NCBI GenBank assembly: GCA_005777185.1
Contig: SXNL01000119.1
Location: 1 to 32,133 of the forward strand
Direction: 5' to 3'
Source: Myxococcales bacterium
Lineage (GTDB): Bacteria > Myxococcota_A > Polyangia > Polyangiales > Polyangiaceae
DNA: 32,133 nucleotides
The position numbers and the translations under genes are program-made. Position 1 is the stretch's first letter; each line of letters begins with the position of its first letter. This document shows positions 6,729-15,787 of this stretch, in pieces. Below the pieces are notes generated by a model that saw nothing but the letters and a program-made list of their open reading frames with translations, ran no database searches and was not told the DNA's origin.

Positions 6729-8375
6729 CTATCTCCGGCTCTTGCGCCGCGCATCCTTCTCGCGCTTGCGCTGGGCCTTCTTCGCGTTCTTCTCCTTCTC
6801 GGAGAGGGTCTTCATCTTCGTCAGGCTCTCCTCCGAGCCGCCCATCCCCGCGCCGGGCATGCCCATCCCGGGCATGCCCATTCCAGGCATCCCGGGGAAA
6901 CCCATGCCCGGCATGCCCATGCCCGGCATGCCCATCCCGGGCATGCCCATGCCCGGGATCTGACCGCCCGCGGCCATCTTGGCCATCTGCTTGCGCACGG
7001 CGCGCGCGCTCGCCATCTGCTTCAGGCCGGGGATCTTCCCCATCATCCCCATGTTCTGGCCCATGCCCTCCATGAGCTGCTTCATGAACACGAAGCGCTG
7101 TACGAGCTCGCTCACTTCCTTCTCGGGCCGGCCCGAGCCCTTCGAGATGCGCGTGACGCGCGCAGGCTCTCGGACGAGCGACAGCGGGTCGCGCCGCTCG
7201 AAGCGCGTGAAGCTCGAGATGGCCGCCTCGATCTTGACGAGCTCGTTGTCGTCGATGGTCGTCCCGGCGGGGATCATCGTGTCCATCCCCGGCATCTTGC
7301 CGATGATGTCCTGCAGGCTCCCCATCTTCTTGATCATGCGGATCTGCTCGAGGAAGTCGTCGAGGGTGAAGTTCCCCTCGAGCATCTTCATCGCGTCCTC
7401 TTCGGCCTTCTTCTGGTCGACGACCTCCTCGAAGTCCTTCATCAGGCCGACGACGTCGCCCATGCCGAGCACGCGGCTCGCCATGCCCTCGGGCCGGAAC
7501 TCCTCGAACTTGTCGGTGCCCTCGCCGATGCCGACGAAGCGGACCGCCGCGCCCGTGACTTCACGCACGGAGAGCGCCGCGCCGCCTCGCGCGTCGCCGT
7601 CGAGCTTGGTGAGGATGACACCGGACAGGTCGAGCCGGTCGTTGAAGCCCTTCGAGACCTTGACGGCGTCCTGGCCGATCATCGCGTCGACGACGAGGAG
7701 GATGTTCTCGGGCCTGGCGAGCCGCTTGATCTCGGCGAGCTCGGCCATCAGCGCCTCGTCGATCGCGAGGCGGCCTGCGGTGTCGTAGACGATGACGTCG
7801 CAACCCCGCCGGCGGGCCTCGTCCCGGGCCCTCTCGCAGATGGCGACGGGCGACTCGCCGGGCACGTTGAAGACGGGGACGTCGATCGACCTGCCGAGCA
7901 CCATGAGCTGCTCGACCGCCGCGGGCCGCTGCATGTCCGCGGCGACGAGGAGCGGCTGCCGTCCCGCCTTCTTGAGGTGGCGTGCGAGCTTGGCGCACGT
8001 CGTCGTCTTGCCGGACCCCTGGAGGCCAACCATCATGATGCCGGTCGCGCCCTTCTCGGCGAAGGTGAGCGCTTCCCCCTCGGCCGTCATGAAGGCGACC
8101 ATCTCGTCGTAGCAGATCTTGGTGAACTGATCGCCGGCGGACACCTTGAGCGTCTCGCCTGTCTGCGCCTTCGCGCGGATGCGGACGACCTCGCCGAGGG
8201 CCTTCTCTTTCACGCGGGCGAGGAACGCCTTGACGACGCCTAGCTCGACGTCGGCCTCGAGGAGGGAGAGGCGCACCTCGCGGAGGGCGGTCTCGACGTT
8301 GGACTCGGTGAGCTCGGTGAGCCCCGCGAGGCGGTTCTTGGCCTGGCGGAAGCCCTTCGCGATGGCGTCGAACAT
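6729..8375 (-). CDS. Signal recognition particle protein Ffh
   Basis: The 548-residue GTPase binds signal-recognition-particle RNA and signal peptides and targets nascent membrane proteins to FtsY. The N domain spans about 1-100. The G domain carries the P-loop GLQGSGKTTTCAKLA (117-131), DTAGR (198-202) and TKLDGD (256-261). The M domain (about 325-470) carries the RNA-binding TRISKGSGRP motif (408-417, variant of the usual SRIAKGSG) and Met-rich helices. An unusually long Gly-Met-Pro repeat (472-510) and a Lys/Arg-rich tail follow, making it longer than the roughly 450 residues typical of Ffh. ATG 8375 is the only start that fits the N domain; the region just before it is not SD-like. Neighbours are unrelated lipoproteins. 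Confidence 0.97.
   Translation of the reverse strand: MFDAIAKGFRQAKNRLAGLTELTESNVETALREVRLSLLEADVELGVVKAFLARVKEKALGEVVRIRAKAQTGETLKVSAGDQFTKICYDEMVAFMTAEGEALTFAEKGATGIMMVGLQGSGKTTTCAKLARHLKKAGRQPLLVAADMQRPAAVEQLMVLGRSIDVPVFNVPGESPVAICERARDEARRRGCDVIVYDTAGRLAIDEALMAELAEIKRLARPENILLVVDAMIGQDAVKVSKGFNDRLDLSGVILTKLDGDARGGAALSVREVTGAAVRFVGIGEGTDKFEEFRPEGMASRVLGMGDVVGLMKDFEEVVDQKKAEEDAMKMLEGNFTLDDFLEQIRMIKKMGSLQDIIGKMPGMDTMIPAGTTIDDNELVKIEAAISSFTRFERRDPLSLVREPARVTRISKGSGRPEKEVSELVQRFVFMKQLMEGMGQNMGMMGKIPGLKQMASARAVRKQMAKMAAGGQIPGMGMPGMGMPGMGMPGMGFPGMPGMGMPGMGMPGAGMGGSEESLTKMKTLSEKEKNAKKAQRKREKDARRKSRR
6846..6962 (-). repeat. In-gene repeat coding Gly-Met-Pro units in Ffh
   Basis: Short repeated units of the GMGMPGM type fill codons 472-510 of ffh. 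In the DNA the repeated element reads as variants of GGCATGCCCATG on the plus strand. Methionine-rich tails after the M domain are known in bacterial Ffh, where Met side chains form a flexible hydrophobic surface. Tandem units like these can change in number by slippage. Confidence 0.85.
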
Positions 8376-8436
8376 GGGGGCGGCCGGATTGGTAGCATGG
8401 ATCGGGGCGGGGGGGGAGCGGCTCTCGCGCTCGTCC

Positions 8437-9471
8437 TCACGCCCCCCCCGGGATGCAGATGAACTCGCTCGACCCCTGGGCGACACCCAGCGTCCTCTTG
8501 CACACGTACCCCGAGCGGCACGCGGGCGCGCCCGGGTTGCACACGACCATGCAGAAGCCCCCGTCCCGGAACTTCGCGCAGAACGCCGGCGGCTTGCTGT
8601 CCTTCTTCGGGCACACGTCGGTGCAGGGCGCGCTGCACGACCCGTTCGGGTACCCGGTGATGCACACCGGGTCCGGGTAGCCGCAGTTGCCGTCGGCCGC
8701 GCACGCGTCGCCGACCCACGCACCGTCGGTGCCGCCCTCGAGGGCGCCCGCGTACCCGGCGTGGAAGGTGTACAGCTGCCAGATGTTCCAGAACAGCGCG
8801 TTCCCCGCCTTCCCCCCCCCCACGACCGGCAGGTACTGGTAGAGCGCGGCGGTGGCCTCGTTCGCCGGCGAGACCTTCTTCCCGTCGAGGCTGACCACGG
8901 TCTTGTTCGGCCCCCACCCGCCGGCGGTCTCTCCGTTCGTCTTGATGGTCTCGAGGTTGTCGCGGAGCGCCCGGGCGAAGCAGTCCAGCTGCTTGTCGAT
9001 CCCGGCGAACGCCGGGTCGCACGCCTTCGTCGTCCCCGCGTTGCACCCGCAGCGGAAGACGTACTCGACGCGATCGGTGGGGAACGGGTAGTCGCGATGG
9101 CCGAGCAACCCCTGCGCCATCTGCAGACGCGCGAGGAGGATGATCGGGTTGATGCGGTACACACGCGCGGCGCGGAGCACCGCGTCCGACGCGCGCACGC
9201 CGTTCGACTGGTAGGTCGCGAGGAAGCTGGGGCGATCGTACGGCGTCTTGGCGAAGAACGTCTGCACCTGGTCGTCGACCATCGCGTTCACGTCGATGAA
9301 GGACGCGTTGTCGACGAGGTTGTTCGGATCGAACAGCGGCCCGCCACCCTCGGGCGGATCGTAGTCCTCGGGCTGGAGATGCGTGTAGGGTGCATCCTTC
9401 GCGCACGCGCCGAAGCCGGCAGCGAGCGCGAAGACGACGACCGTGAAGCCAAGGACGCGGCGGAGGAGCAA
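8437..9471 (-). CDS. Cys-rich lipoprotein with lysozyme-like region
   Basis: The 344-residue protein has a lipoprotein signal with lipobox GFGAC (Cys 23). Residues about 75-235 contain a helical region (RINPIILLARLQMAQGL) followed by a segment like secreted peptidoglycan-hydrolase-type proteins known from actinobacteria (NEATAALYQYLPVVGG, then ALFWNIWQLYTFH). I therefore suggest a lysozyme-like fold, without identified catalytic residues. The C-terminal ~100 residues carry many Cys in a spacing suggestive of a disulfide-rich binding module (DACAADGNCGYPDPVC, SCSAPCTDVC). The start is a TTG at 9471, directly before the positively charged signal region; no better start is visible. Exact function unknown. 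Confidence 0.7.
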   Translation of the reverse strand: MLLRRVLGFTVVVFALAAGFGACAKDAPYTHLQPEDYDPPEGGGPLFDPNNLVDNASFIDVNAMVDDQVQTFFAKTPYDRPSFLATYQSNGVRASDAVLRAARVYRINPIILLARLQMAQGLLGHRDYPFPTDRVEYVFRCGCNAGTTKACDPAFAGIDKQLDCFARALRDNLETIKTNGETAGGWGPNKTVVSLDGKKVSPANEATAALYQYLPVVGGGKAGNALFWNIWQLYTFHAGYAGALEGGTDGAWVGDACAADGNCGYPDPVCITGYPNGSCSAPCTDVCPKKDSKPPAFCAKFRDGGFCMVVCNPGAPACRSGYVCKRTLGVAQGSSEFICIPGGA

Positions 9472-9494
9472 CGCGGTCAGTCTAGCGTGTTTTT

Positions 9495-9517
9495 CGGGCT
9501 CGGGCTCGGGCTCGGGG
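9495..9517. repeat. Short CGGGCT tandem repeat
   Basis: Three exact CGGGCT units followed by a partial unit lie in the 67-base gap between two lipoprotein genes. On the minus strand the tract reads as GAGCCC units followed by five A residues. It has no stem of its own. It is a simple repeat that may vary in copy number; any effect on the TTG start of the downstream gene, 24 bases away, is speculative. Confidence 0.6.
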
Positions 9518-9538
9518 CGCGGGCTCGACGGGGGGGGA

Positions 9539-10633
9539 TCACTCGGACTTGATGCGGATCTGCTGCCAGGCCGCGCCCCCGCGTGTGTCGCGCAGGACGA
9601 CGAACATCGTGCCTTCCTGCGCCTCGACCGGGGCCTTGAACTTCATCTCGGAGCCCGCCACGCGGCCCTGACGCACGTCATAGACGAGCCGGGCGTCGCC
9701 CTCGAAGTCGCCCATCGTCGTGTAGTAGGACGCCCAGACCTGCTCGTGCAGGGTGTTGCCGTTCGCGTCGATCTCGGGCGGGTTGAGCTCCCAGCTCGCG
9801 GGCGGGACCTCGACGTCGAACTTGTAGTCCTTGCACTTCATGCGGTCCTTCTCGGGACACCGCTCGACGATCACGGGGGACCTCGGATCGATCGGCACGC
9901 CGTCGAAGGTCACCCGCTCCAGGACCGGGTTGGCGTTCGTCTTCGTGTTGTAGGCGTACACGCGGGTCAGGCCGAAGACGTAGTCTTCCGGGCGCACCGG
10001 GTTCCCGTCCCTGTCGACGCACTGGATGGGGACCTGCTGCGGCCCCTTCGTGGCATCGAACCCGGCGAACACGGGGCGCCCCGCGCAGGCGATGTTGAAC
10101 AGGATGGCCAGGCCGTACTCCTCGTCCCTCCCCTGCACGCGCTTGTGCGTCGAGACGGCGTCGGGGGGCATCACGAACGAAAAGCGCGGCCCCCTGGCCA
10201 GGAAGGCCGAGAGATCCTGCCCGGGCTGGAGGCGGCTGGCGAAGTCGCCGAGGCTCGGGGGGATGCCCGCGTCCGGGGGGCGCGCAGCATCCGGCGAGGA
10301 CGCGCCGTCCGCGCCCCCGTCGGGCGCACCGGCCAGCGGCAGGAAGCATGCATAATACAGGTCTTGCGGCGGATTCACGCACACGATCGGGATCCAGAAC
10401 ACCTGCATGGGCTCGGGCTGCTCCCGCCTCGCGTCGAACGCGAGGAGCTCGACGTTGACGCGCTCCCCCGGCTTCGCGTACGGCTTGTCGGCCCGCGCAC
10501 CCAGGATGCGCACCGAGTCGAGCCGGTGGCTCGCCTCGAACTGGCTCGCGCACGCCGCCACCGACACGGCGGTCGCGAGCGCGATCGACGCGAGCACCCC
10601 GACCGGACCGGACCTGGCGCGCGCGGGCGTCAC
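9539..10633 (-). CDS. Lipoprotein overlapping the TonB-receptor gene; possible receptor partner
   Basis: The 364-residue protein starts with a lipoprotein signal; lipobox VAAC places the lipidated Cys at residue 28. The GTG start at 10633 overlaps the receptor stop codon by four bases (GTGA), so translation is very probably coupled. Residues about 45-90 (KPGERVNVELLAFDARREQ) look like an Ig-like beta-sandwich. A Pro/Asp/Ala-rich linker follows near 100-130, then a beta-rich C-terminal half with several Cys. I do not recognise a SusD or other named solute-binding domain. The coupling suggests it is a surface or periplasmic partner of the receptor, in the way SusD partners SusC, but that is inference from position only. 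Confidence 0.75.
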   Translation of the reverse strand: MTPARARSGPVGVLASIALATAVSVAACASQFEASHRLDSVRILGARADKPYAKPGERVNVELLAFDARREQPEPMQVFWIPIVCVNPPQDLYYACFLPLAGAPDGGADGASSPDAARPPDAGIPPSLGDFASRLQPGQDLSAFLARGPRFSFVMPPDAVSTHKRVQGRDEEYGLAILFNIACAGRPVFAGFDATKGPQQVPIQCVDRDGNPVRPEDYVFGLTRVYAYNTKTNANPVLERVTFDGVPIDPRSPVIVERCPEKDRMKCKDYKFDVEVPPASWELNPPEIDANGNTLHEQVWASYYTTMGDFEGDARLVYDVRQGRVAGSEMKFKAPVEAQEGTMFVVLRDTRGGAAWQQIRIKSE

Positions 10634-13371
10634 AGCTCCCCTCGTATGCCGAAGCTCGGCAGGAAGGGCAAGCCCGTCGCGAACTGGCGCTGGCTGTAGT
10701 TGAAGTTGTACTGCACGCCCTCGACGTTCGAGCGGTTGTAGGCGTTCTGGAGATCCATGTAGAGGCTGAAGGTGAAGTCCTTCGTCTTCCACACCTTGTC
10801 GACCCGGATGTCGAGCTGGTGGAACATCGGGAGGCGCTCGCCGAACAGCGGGAAGTCCTGATCCGGCAGGTACGCCCCCGCGTTCTCGTCGAAGAAGCCG
10901 TAGCGGTTCGGCGTGGTCAGGCTGCCGGACACGAGGCGGAACCGGGCGCCGACCTCCCACCCGCGGCCGAGTCGGTAACTGCCCAGGACCGTGAGGATGT
11001 GCGTCTGGTCGAACTGGAACGGCCTCCAGTCCTCCTCCGAGAGGTCCTTTCGATCGCTGCGCGAGAGGGTGTATGCGAGCCACCCGAAGAAGCGGGCGTC
11101 GGGCTTGTAGCGGAGCAGCGTCTCGACGCCGTAGACGCGGCCCAGGCCCTGGTTCCCCCGGCGGAGCACGACGAGGTTGTCGAGCTGCTTGTAGAAGCCC
11201 TCCATCCCGATCTCGACGTGGCGCGTGATCTCCTGCTCGAACCCCGCGGTGTAGTGGTTGGCGCGGTTGGACGACAGGCCCAGCTGGCCGAACACGGGGT
11301 TCGTCTCCTGGGGCTGGGGCGGTTGGCGGAACACGCCGACGCCTCCCTTGACGGTCGTGCGTGGGAAGCCGCGCGTCAGGTCCTGCCGGGCGACCATGCG
11401 GGGGGACACGTCCCACTTCTTGATGTCGCGCGAGTAATCGACGCGGACGCCGGGGACGATGCGGCCACCGCGCCACGGCGTGAGCTCGAACTCGTCGTAG
11501 AAGCCTGGCCGGAAGACCGCGTCCGTGTCCTGCGAGGTGAGCGCCGGCCGCGAGAGGAACGGACCGCCCGGGGGCTCTCCCGGTCGCGCCGGCGGCGGGA
11601 AGCGCGCGAAGACGTCGTACGGCACGTAGAGGAGATCGACGCCGAAGTTCGTCACCACGCCGGGCGCGAGCTTCTGTCCGAGCTCGAGGCGCGTCATCAC
11701 CGGGAAGGTCGTGAGCTTGAAGAAGATGTCGCCCAGGCTGAAGTCGATGAAGTCCTGGCCCACCGCGCTCGTCATCCGGAGCTCGGTGTCCTCGCTGAAG
11801 CGGTTCTTGTAGCGCGCCTGCGCGCGCCAGAAGCCGGTGTGGGCGGCGAGGCCGCCCGTGAGGCCGGGCTCCTGCGCGTTCACGCCCTTCACCAGGATCT
11901 CGAGCTTGTCGTCCGATCCGAAGAAGGCGAGGCGGAAGCTCGACTTGCTCGACAGCTCCTTCGCGATGATCGCCTGGTAGTCGTAGTAGCGCGGCGCCGT
12001 CGACACGCCCGAGCCGGCCGCGGCCAGCACGGGGCCGAGCCACGCGTCCACGTACGAGCGGCGGCCGCCCACCATGAAGCTCCAGCCCTTGCCGATCGGG
12101 CCCTCCGCGAGGACGCGCGCGTCGATCAGGTCGACCTGCGCGAGACCGTGCACCTTTCCGTCGCGCGCACGCGGATCCCGGAGACCGACGTCCACGATGC
12201 CGCCCATCACCCGGCCGTACTGCGTGCTGAAGTTGCCCGGGTAGAAGTCGAGGCGCTCGAGGCTCTCCGTCGGTACGACGCTCGAGAGGCCGCCGAAGTG
12301 GTACACGATCGGCACGAGCGTGCCGTCGATGAAGACGTTCGTGTCCTGCGGCCCGGATCCGCGGACGATGAGGAGGCCGGCGAGGGCCGGCGGGCGCGCC
12401 ACACCGGGCAGGTTCTGTATGGCGCGGAGAGCGTCACCGTTCGTGCCGGGGATGCGGAGGAGCTCGCGCTGCTCGAGCGTCCGGCGCGTGATCTCGCGCG
12501 GCGGACGTTCGCCGCGCACCTGGATGTCCACGACAGGGCCGTCGGACGACGCGGCAGCAGCCGCGCCAGGCGTGGTCGCCCCCGGGCGCGCGAGCCGGAG
12601 CGTGACCCCGACCTCCTCGCCTGCCTCGGCGGGCTCCTCCGTGTCGCGCGGATCGTAGCCCTCGGCGGTCACCACGATCTTGTAACGCCCGGGAGGGACG
12701 TCGAACGACCAGCTCCCGTCGGGGGCGGTGAGCGCCGTGCGCGCCTGCCCGTCCGCGCCCGTGACCGTCACACGGGCGCCCGCGAGGGGCGTGTCGCGCT
12801 CGCCACCGAGCGCCTTGCCGCCGAAGCGCGCCGGCGGGGGGGTGAACACGTACTTGTGCCGGATCTTCGCGGCGATGGCCTTGCCGTCCCTGCGGGCGGG
12901 TTCGAACGCGAGGCCCTGCGCAGCCTCGACCGCGGCCTCGTCGAAGCCGTGGCCCTGCGGCGACTCGACGGTCGCCGACGTCACCCCGCCCTGGGCGTCG
13001 AGCGAGAGCACAAGGACGACCGTGACGGGCTCGCGCACCTTGTCCGCGAGCGCGCGGCGCGGGTACCGCGCGCCGGGATCCTTCTTCACGACGGGCAGGG
13101 TCACGTTCGGGGGCGCGGGCTGCGGAGGAGCCGCGGGCTCGTCCTTCGGCTTCGTCAGCATCCCGGCCGCGCGGCCCCCCCTGTCGTCGTCCGGCTGCGC
13201 AGGTTGTGCAGGCTGCGCGGGAGGCGCGGGCGCACCGGGCGGGGGCGGATCGGCGAGCGCGGCCGCGGACCACGCCAGGACGGGGAGGACGGCGAGGGCG
13301 CCAAGGAGCCCGACCGGGCGCCACCTTCCGCGCGCGCGCGTCCGCCGTTCGAGGTCGTGGGAGCCCGGCAT
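10630..13371 (-). CDS. TonB-dependent receptor carrying its own TonB C-terminal domain
   Basis: The 913-residue outer-membrane protein has, in order: a signal peptide (to about residue 40), a Pro-rich linker, a TonB C-terminal-type domain (about 90-177; YPRRALADKVREPVTVVLVL and LAFEPARRDGKAI), a carboxypeptidase regulatory-like beta-sandwich (about 185-260), a possible TonB box (VVDIQVRGE, 280-288), the plug (about 295-400; RIPGTNGDALRAIQNLPGV, then VRGSGPQDTNVFIDG), and a beta-barrel to the end. Receptors of this class import substrates using energy passed on by TonB; the substrate is unknown. The barrel ends in GEL rather than the usual aromatic residue. ATG 13371 fits the signal peptide, with no strong ribosome site. 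It is divergent from the glycosyltransferase genes and overlaps the downstream lipoprotein by four bases. Confidence 0.9.
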   Translation of the reverse strand: MPGSHDLERRTRARGRWRPVGLLGALAVLPVLAWSAAALADPPPPGAPAPPAQPAQPAQPDDDRGGRAAGMLTKPKDEPAAPPQPAPPNVTLPVVKKDPGARYPRRALADKVREPVTVVLVLSLDAQGGVTSATVESPQGHGFDEAAVEAAQGLAFEPARRDGKAIAAKIRHKYVFTPPPARFGGKALGGERDTPLAGARVTVTGADGQARTALTAPDGSWSFDVPPGRYKIVVTAEGYDPRDTEEPAEAGEEVGVTLRLARPGATTPGAAAAASSDGPVVDIQVRGERPPREITRRTLEQRELLRIPGTNGDALRAIQNLPGVARPPALAGLLIVRGSGPQDTNVFIDGTLVPIVYHFGGLSSVVPTESLERLDFYPGNFSTQYGRVMGGIVDVGLRDPRARDGKVHGLAQVDLIDARVLAEGPIGKGWSFMVGGRRSYVDAWLGPVLAAAGSGVSTAPRYYDYQAIIAKELSSKSSFRLAFFGSDDKLEILVKGVNAQEPGLTGGLAAHTGFWRAQARYKNRFSEDTELRMTSAVGQDFIDFSLGDIFFKLTTFPVMTRLELGQKLAPGVVTNFGVDLLYVPYDVFARFPPPARPGEPPGGPFLSRPALTSQDTDAVFRPGFYDEFELTPWRGGRIVPGVRVDYSRDIKKWDVSPRMVARQDLTRGFPRTTVKGGVGVFRQPPQPQETNPVFGQLGLSSNRANHYTAGFEQEITRHVEIGMEGFYKQLDNLVVLRRGNQGLGRVYGVETLLRYKPDARFFGWLAYTLSRSDRKDLSEEDWRPFQFDQTHILTVLGSYRLGRGWEVGARFRLVSGSLTTPNRYGFFDENAGAYLPDQDFPLFGERLPMFHQLDIRVDKVWKTKDFTFSLYMDLQNAYNRSNVEGVQYNFNYSQRQFATGLPFLPSFGIRGEL

Positions 13372-13462
13372 GGAGCGCGCACGACCTTAACAGGATCGAG
13401 CCGGATCACCATGGATTTTCGGCGCGCGGTGGCACCACGAGTCTGTGGTAAGGGGCAAGGTC

Positions 13463-15787
13463 GTGCTCAAGCGAAGCGGATGGCGGGCGATCGACCATCC
13501 CGTGTACCTGCTCGTATGCGCCGCTGCGACCCTCGGGTCCCTCCGCGCCTTCTACGGCTCGATGATGAAGCAGACGGGCGGCGAGTGGAGCGCGCCGCTC
13601 GACGACGTCTTCATCCACTTCGACTACGCTCGGTCGATCGCCGAGGGGCACCCCTTCGAGTGGGTGCCCGGGAACGGATACTCCTCCGGCAACACCAGCC
13701 TCTCGTACCCCTTCCTGCTCGCGATCGGGTACCTCGCCGGCTTCGAGGCGCAGGCCCTCATGAAGTGGGCGGCGGTCCTCGCGGGCGTCTGCGTGTTCGG
13801 CCTCCTCCTCGCGGCGCGGCCGCTGTTCGTCCGCGGCCCGCACGACACGTGGGGGCGAGCGGCGTCGTTCCTGCTCCCGCCTATCTTCCTCGGCGTCGGC
13901 GCGCTCGACTGGTCGCTCTGGAGCGGCATGGAGGTCGCGCTCTTCCTGGGGACGTGGGCGCTCGCGCTCCGCGCCTACCTCTGGCTCGAGGACGCGACGC
14001 CGCTCGGCAGCGAGGCGCGGGCGACGATCCGCCACCGCGCCTGGCTCCTCGGCCTGGCGGGCGCCTGCATGATCCTCACGCGACCCGAGGGCGTGACGAC
14101 GATCGCGGTCTTCGGGATCGCCGCTGCGCTCGGGCTCCGTTCCGGGTGGAGGCCGAGGCTCGGGCTCGCGGCGCGCGTGGCGATCCCCGGCGTGCTCGTC
14201 ACGGCAGCGCAGGCCGTGAGCAACCGCGCGCTCACCGGCGAGTGGAGCGCGAACGGCGCGATCGTGAAGCTCGCGGTCCACAGCCCGTTCCTCACGAGGG
14301 ACGAGAAGTCCACCGACTGGATCGAGAACCTGCGCTACGCGGCGCTCCGCAACCTCGAGTACCACTTCGCCGACGCCACCGGCGACCTCACAGAGCCTCT
14401 CGACCGGAGCCGCTCGGCGCTCCACGACCTCGCGTGGCGTTTCTCGCACGATCGGGGCTGGGGCGTGGCGCTGCTTGCGCTCGCGTGCCTCCCGCTCGCC
14501 TTCCCCGGTGCCCGGAAGATCGCCTGGGTCCTCGCCGCCCAGATCGCGAGCTGGGGTGCGCTCGTCGCGCTCAACGGGCAGGTCCGCTGGCAGAACGAAC
14601 GCTACGTGATGCCCGCCGTGGCGTGGCTGCTCGTGCTCGCCGCCCTCGGCGTCGGCGAGGCGTTCCGCCGCGCGCGACCGAGCCTCCCCGTCGCGCTCGC
14701 AATGGGCGCGATCCTCGCGCAGGTGTACGGGGTCGTCACGCGTCCTGCGGACACGCCGCCGGTGTTCAGGCTCTCCTGGACCTTCGCGCTGGAGGTCGCC
14801 GCCGCCGGCGCGGTCGTGCTCTCGGTGCTCCCCGCGCGCGCGGTCGCCACGGTCCTGGCGCTCCTGTTCGCGTACGATCACCAGGCGTCGAAGATGCGCG
14901 ATCAGCGCTGGTTCTTCGGCCGCGCCAGCCGGAACATCCGCGACCAGCACGTCACGATGGGCCGCTGGCTCGCCCGGCAGAAGCCCCGGCGCGTCCTCGT
15001 CGGCGACGCGGGGGCGATCATCTACGCGTCGCACGCGCCGGGGCTCGACATCATCGGCCTCGGCGGCTATCGCGGCATGCCGTTCGCGCGCGCGAGCGTC
15101 CACGGTCTGCCCGCCACCATGGAGCTCATCGAGCGCATCCCCCCCGCCGATCGCCCCGACGTGCTCGCGATCTTCCCGACGTGGTGGGGCGTCTTGCCGA
15201 TCTGGTTCGGCGCGCAGGTCCTCGAGCGCTTTCCCGTGGAGGGCAACGTGATCTGCGGCGGGTACGAGCACGTGGCCTACCGCGCCGACTTCTCCCTCCT
15301 CGGCAGCGGCGCCACGCTCCGGGCGATGCCGCGCGGAGATCACCACGTGCGGGACGAGGTCGACGTGGCGGATCTCGTGAGCGAGGGCGCGCACGGGTAC
15401 GCGTTCCCGCGACCCGCCGGCGGCTGGACCGACATGCGCATCCTGGGCGACCCCTCGCACCCGTACAAGGACCTCTTCGACGCCGGCCGCCGCATCGCGC
15501 AGGGCCGCGCGGAGCGCTTCCACGTCGGCAACGTCGTCGCGGGGAGGCCCGCTCACCTCGTCTTCCGCACGGCCCCGGAGGGGGCGTCGCGCATCGTGAT
15601 CCGCGCGGGCCGCGTCGAAGCGCACGCGTCGTTCGCGCGGACCGAGGCCTGGGTCGAGGAGGCCGTCGAGCTCCCGGCGGAGGCGATCGCCGACGCCGTC
15701 GAGCGCGCCGGCCGTCTCGACGTCGAGGTGACGAACGAGGGACCGTCCGACTTCGTGGACTACCACGTATGGTTGACCCAGCCGTGA
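13463..15787 (+). CDS. GT-C-type membrane glycosyltransferase
   Basis: The protein is about 774 residues. It has many transmembrane helices in the first ~460 residues and a soluble C-terminal part. The first periplasmic loop carries a double Asp, LDDVFIHFDYARSIAEGHPF (about 46-65), then a NGYSSGNTSLSYPFLL segment. This is the pattern of polyprenyl-phosphate-sugar-dependent GT-C enzymes such as the arabinofuranosyl- and mannosyltransferase families, where the Asp is catalytic. The GTG at 13463 is chosen because AAGGGG lies seven bases upstream; a GTG at 13445 would add six residues. Sugar and acceptor are unknown. The next gene overlaps it by 19 bases, so the pair is an operon. The 91-base gap to the divergent receptor gene must hold both promoters, but no clear -35/-10 pair was seen. 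Confidence 0.8.
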   Translation: MLKRSGWRAIDHPVYLLVCAAATLGSLRAFYGSMMKQTGGEWSAPLDDVFIHFDYARSIAEGHPFEWVPGNGYSSGNTSLSYPFLLAIGYLAGFEAQALMKWAAVLAGVCVFGLLLAARPLFVRGPHDTWGRAASFLLPPIFLGVGALDWSLWSGMEVALFLGTWALALRAYLWLEDATPLGSEARATIRHRAWLLGLAGACMILTRPEGVTTIAVFGIAAALGLRSGWRPRLGLAARVAIPGVLVTAAQAVSNRALTGEWSANGAIVKLAVHSPFLTRDEKSTDWIENLRYAALRNLEYHFADATGDLTEPLDRSRSALHDLAWRFSHDRGWGVALLALACLPLAFPGARKIAWVLAAQIASWGALVALNGQVRWQNERYVMPAVAWLLVLAALGVGEAFRRARPSLPVALAMGAILAQVYGVVTRPADTPPVFRLSWTFALEVAAAGAVVLSVLPARAVATVLALLFAYDHQASKMRDQRWFFGRASRNIRDQHVTMGRWLARQKPRRVLVGDAGAIIYASHAPGLDIIGLGGYRGMPFARASVHGLPATMELIERIPPADRPDVLAIFPTWWGVLPIWFGAQVLERFPVEGNVICGGYEHVAYRADFSLLGSGATLRAMPRGDHHVRDEVDVADLVSEGAHGYAFPRPAGGWTDMRILGDPSHPYKDLFDAGRRIAQGRAERFHVGNVVAGRPAHLVFRTAPEGASRIVIRAGRVEAHASFARTEAWVEEAVELPAEAIADAVERAGRLDVEVTNEGPSDFVDYHVWLTQP

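Noticed and set aside
10630-13371. SusC/SusD pair by sequence
   Set aside because: The receptor has a carboxypeptidase-like domain as SusC does, but the lipoprotein shows no SusD features, so only the layout is comparable.
13406-15766. Long minus-strand frame opposite the first glycosyltransferase
   Set aside because: The translation is charged low-complexity sequence, while the plus strand gives a convincing membrane glycosyltransferase.
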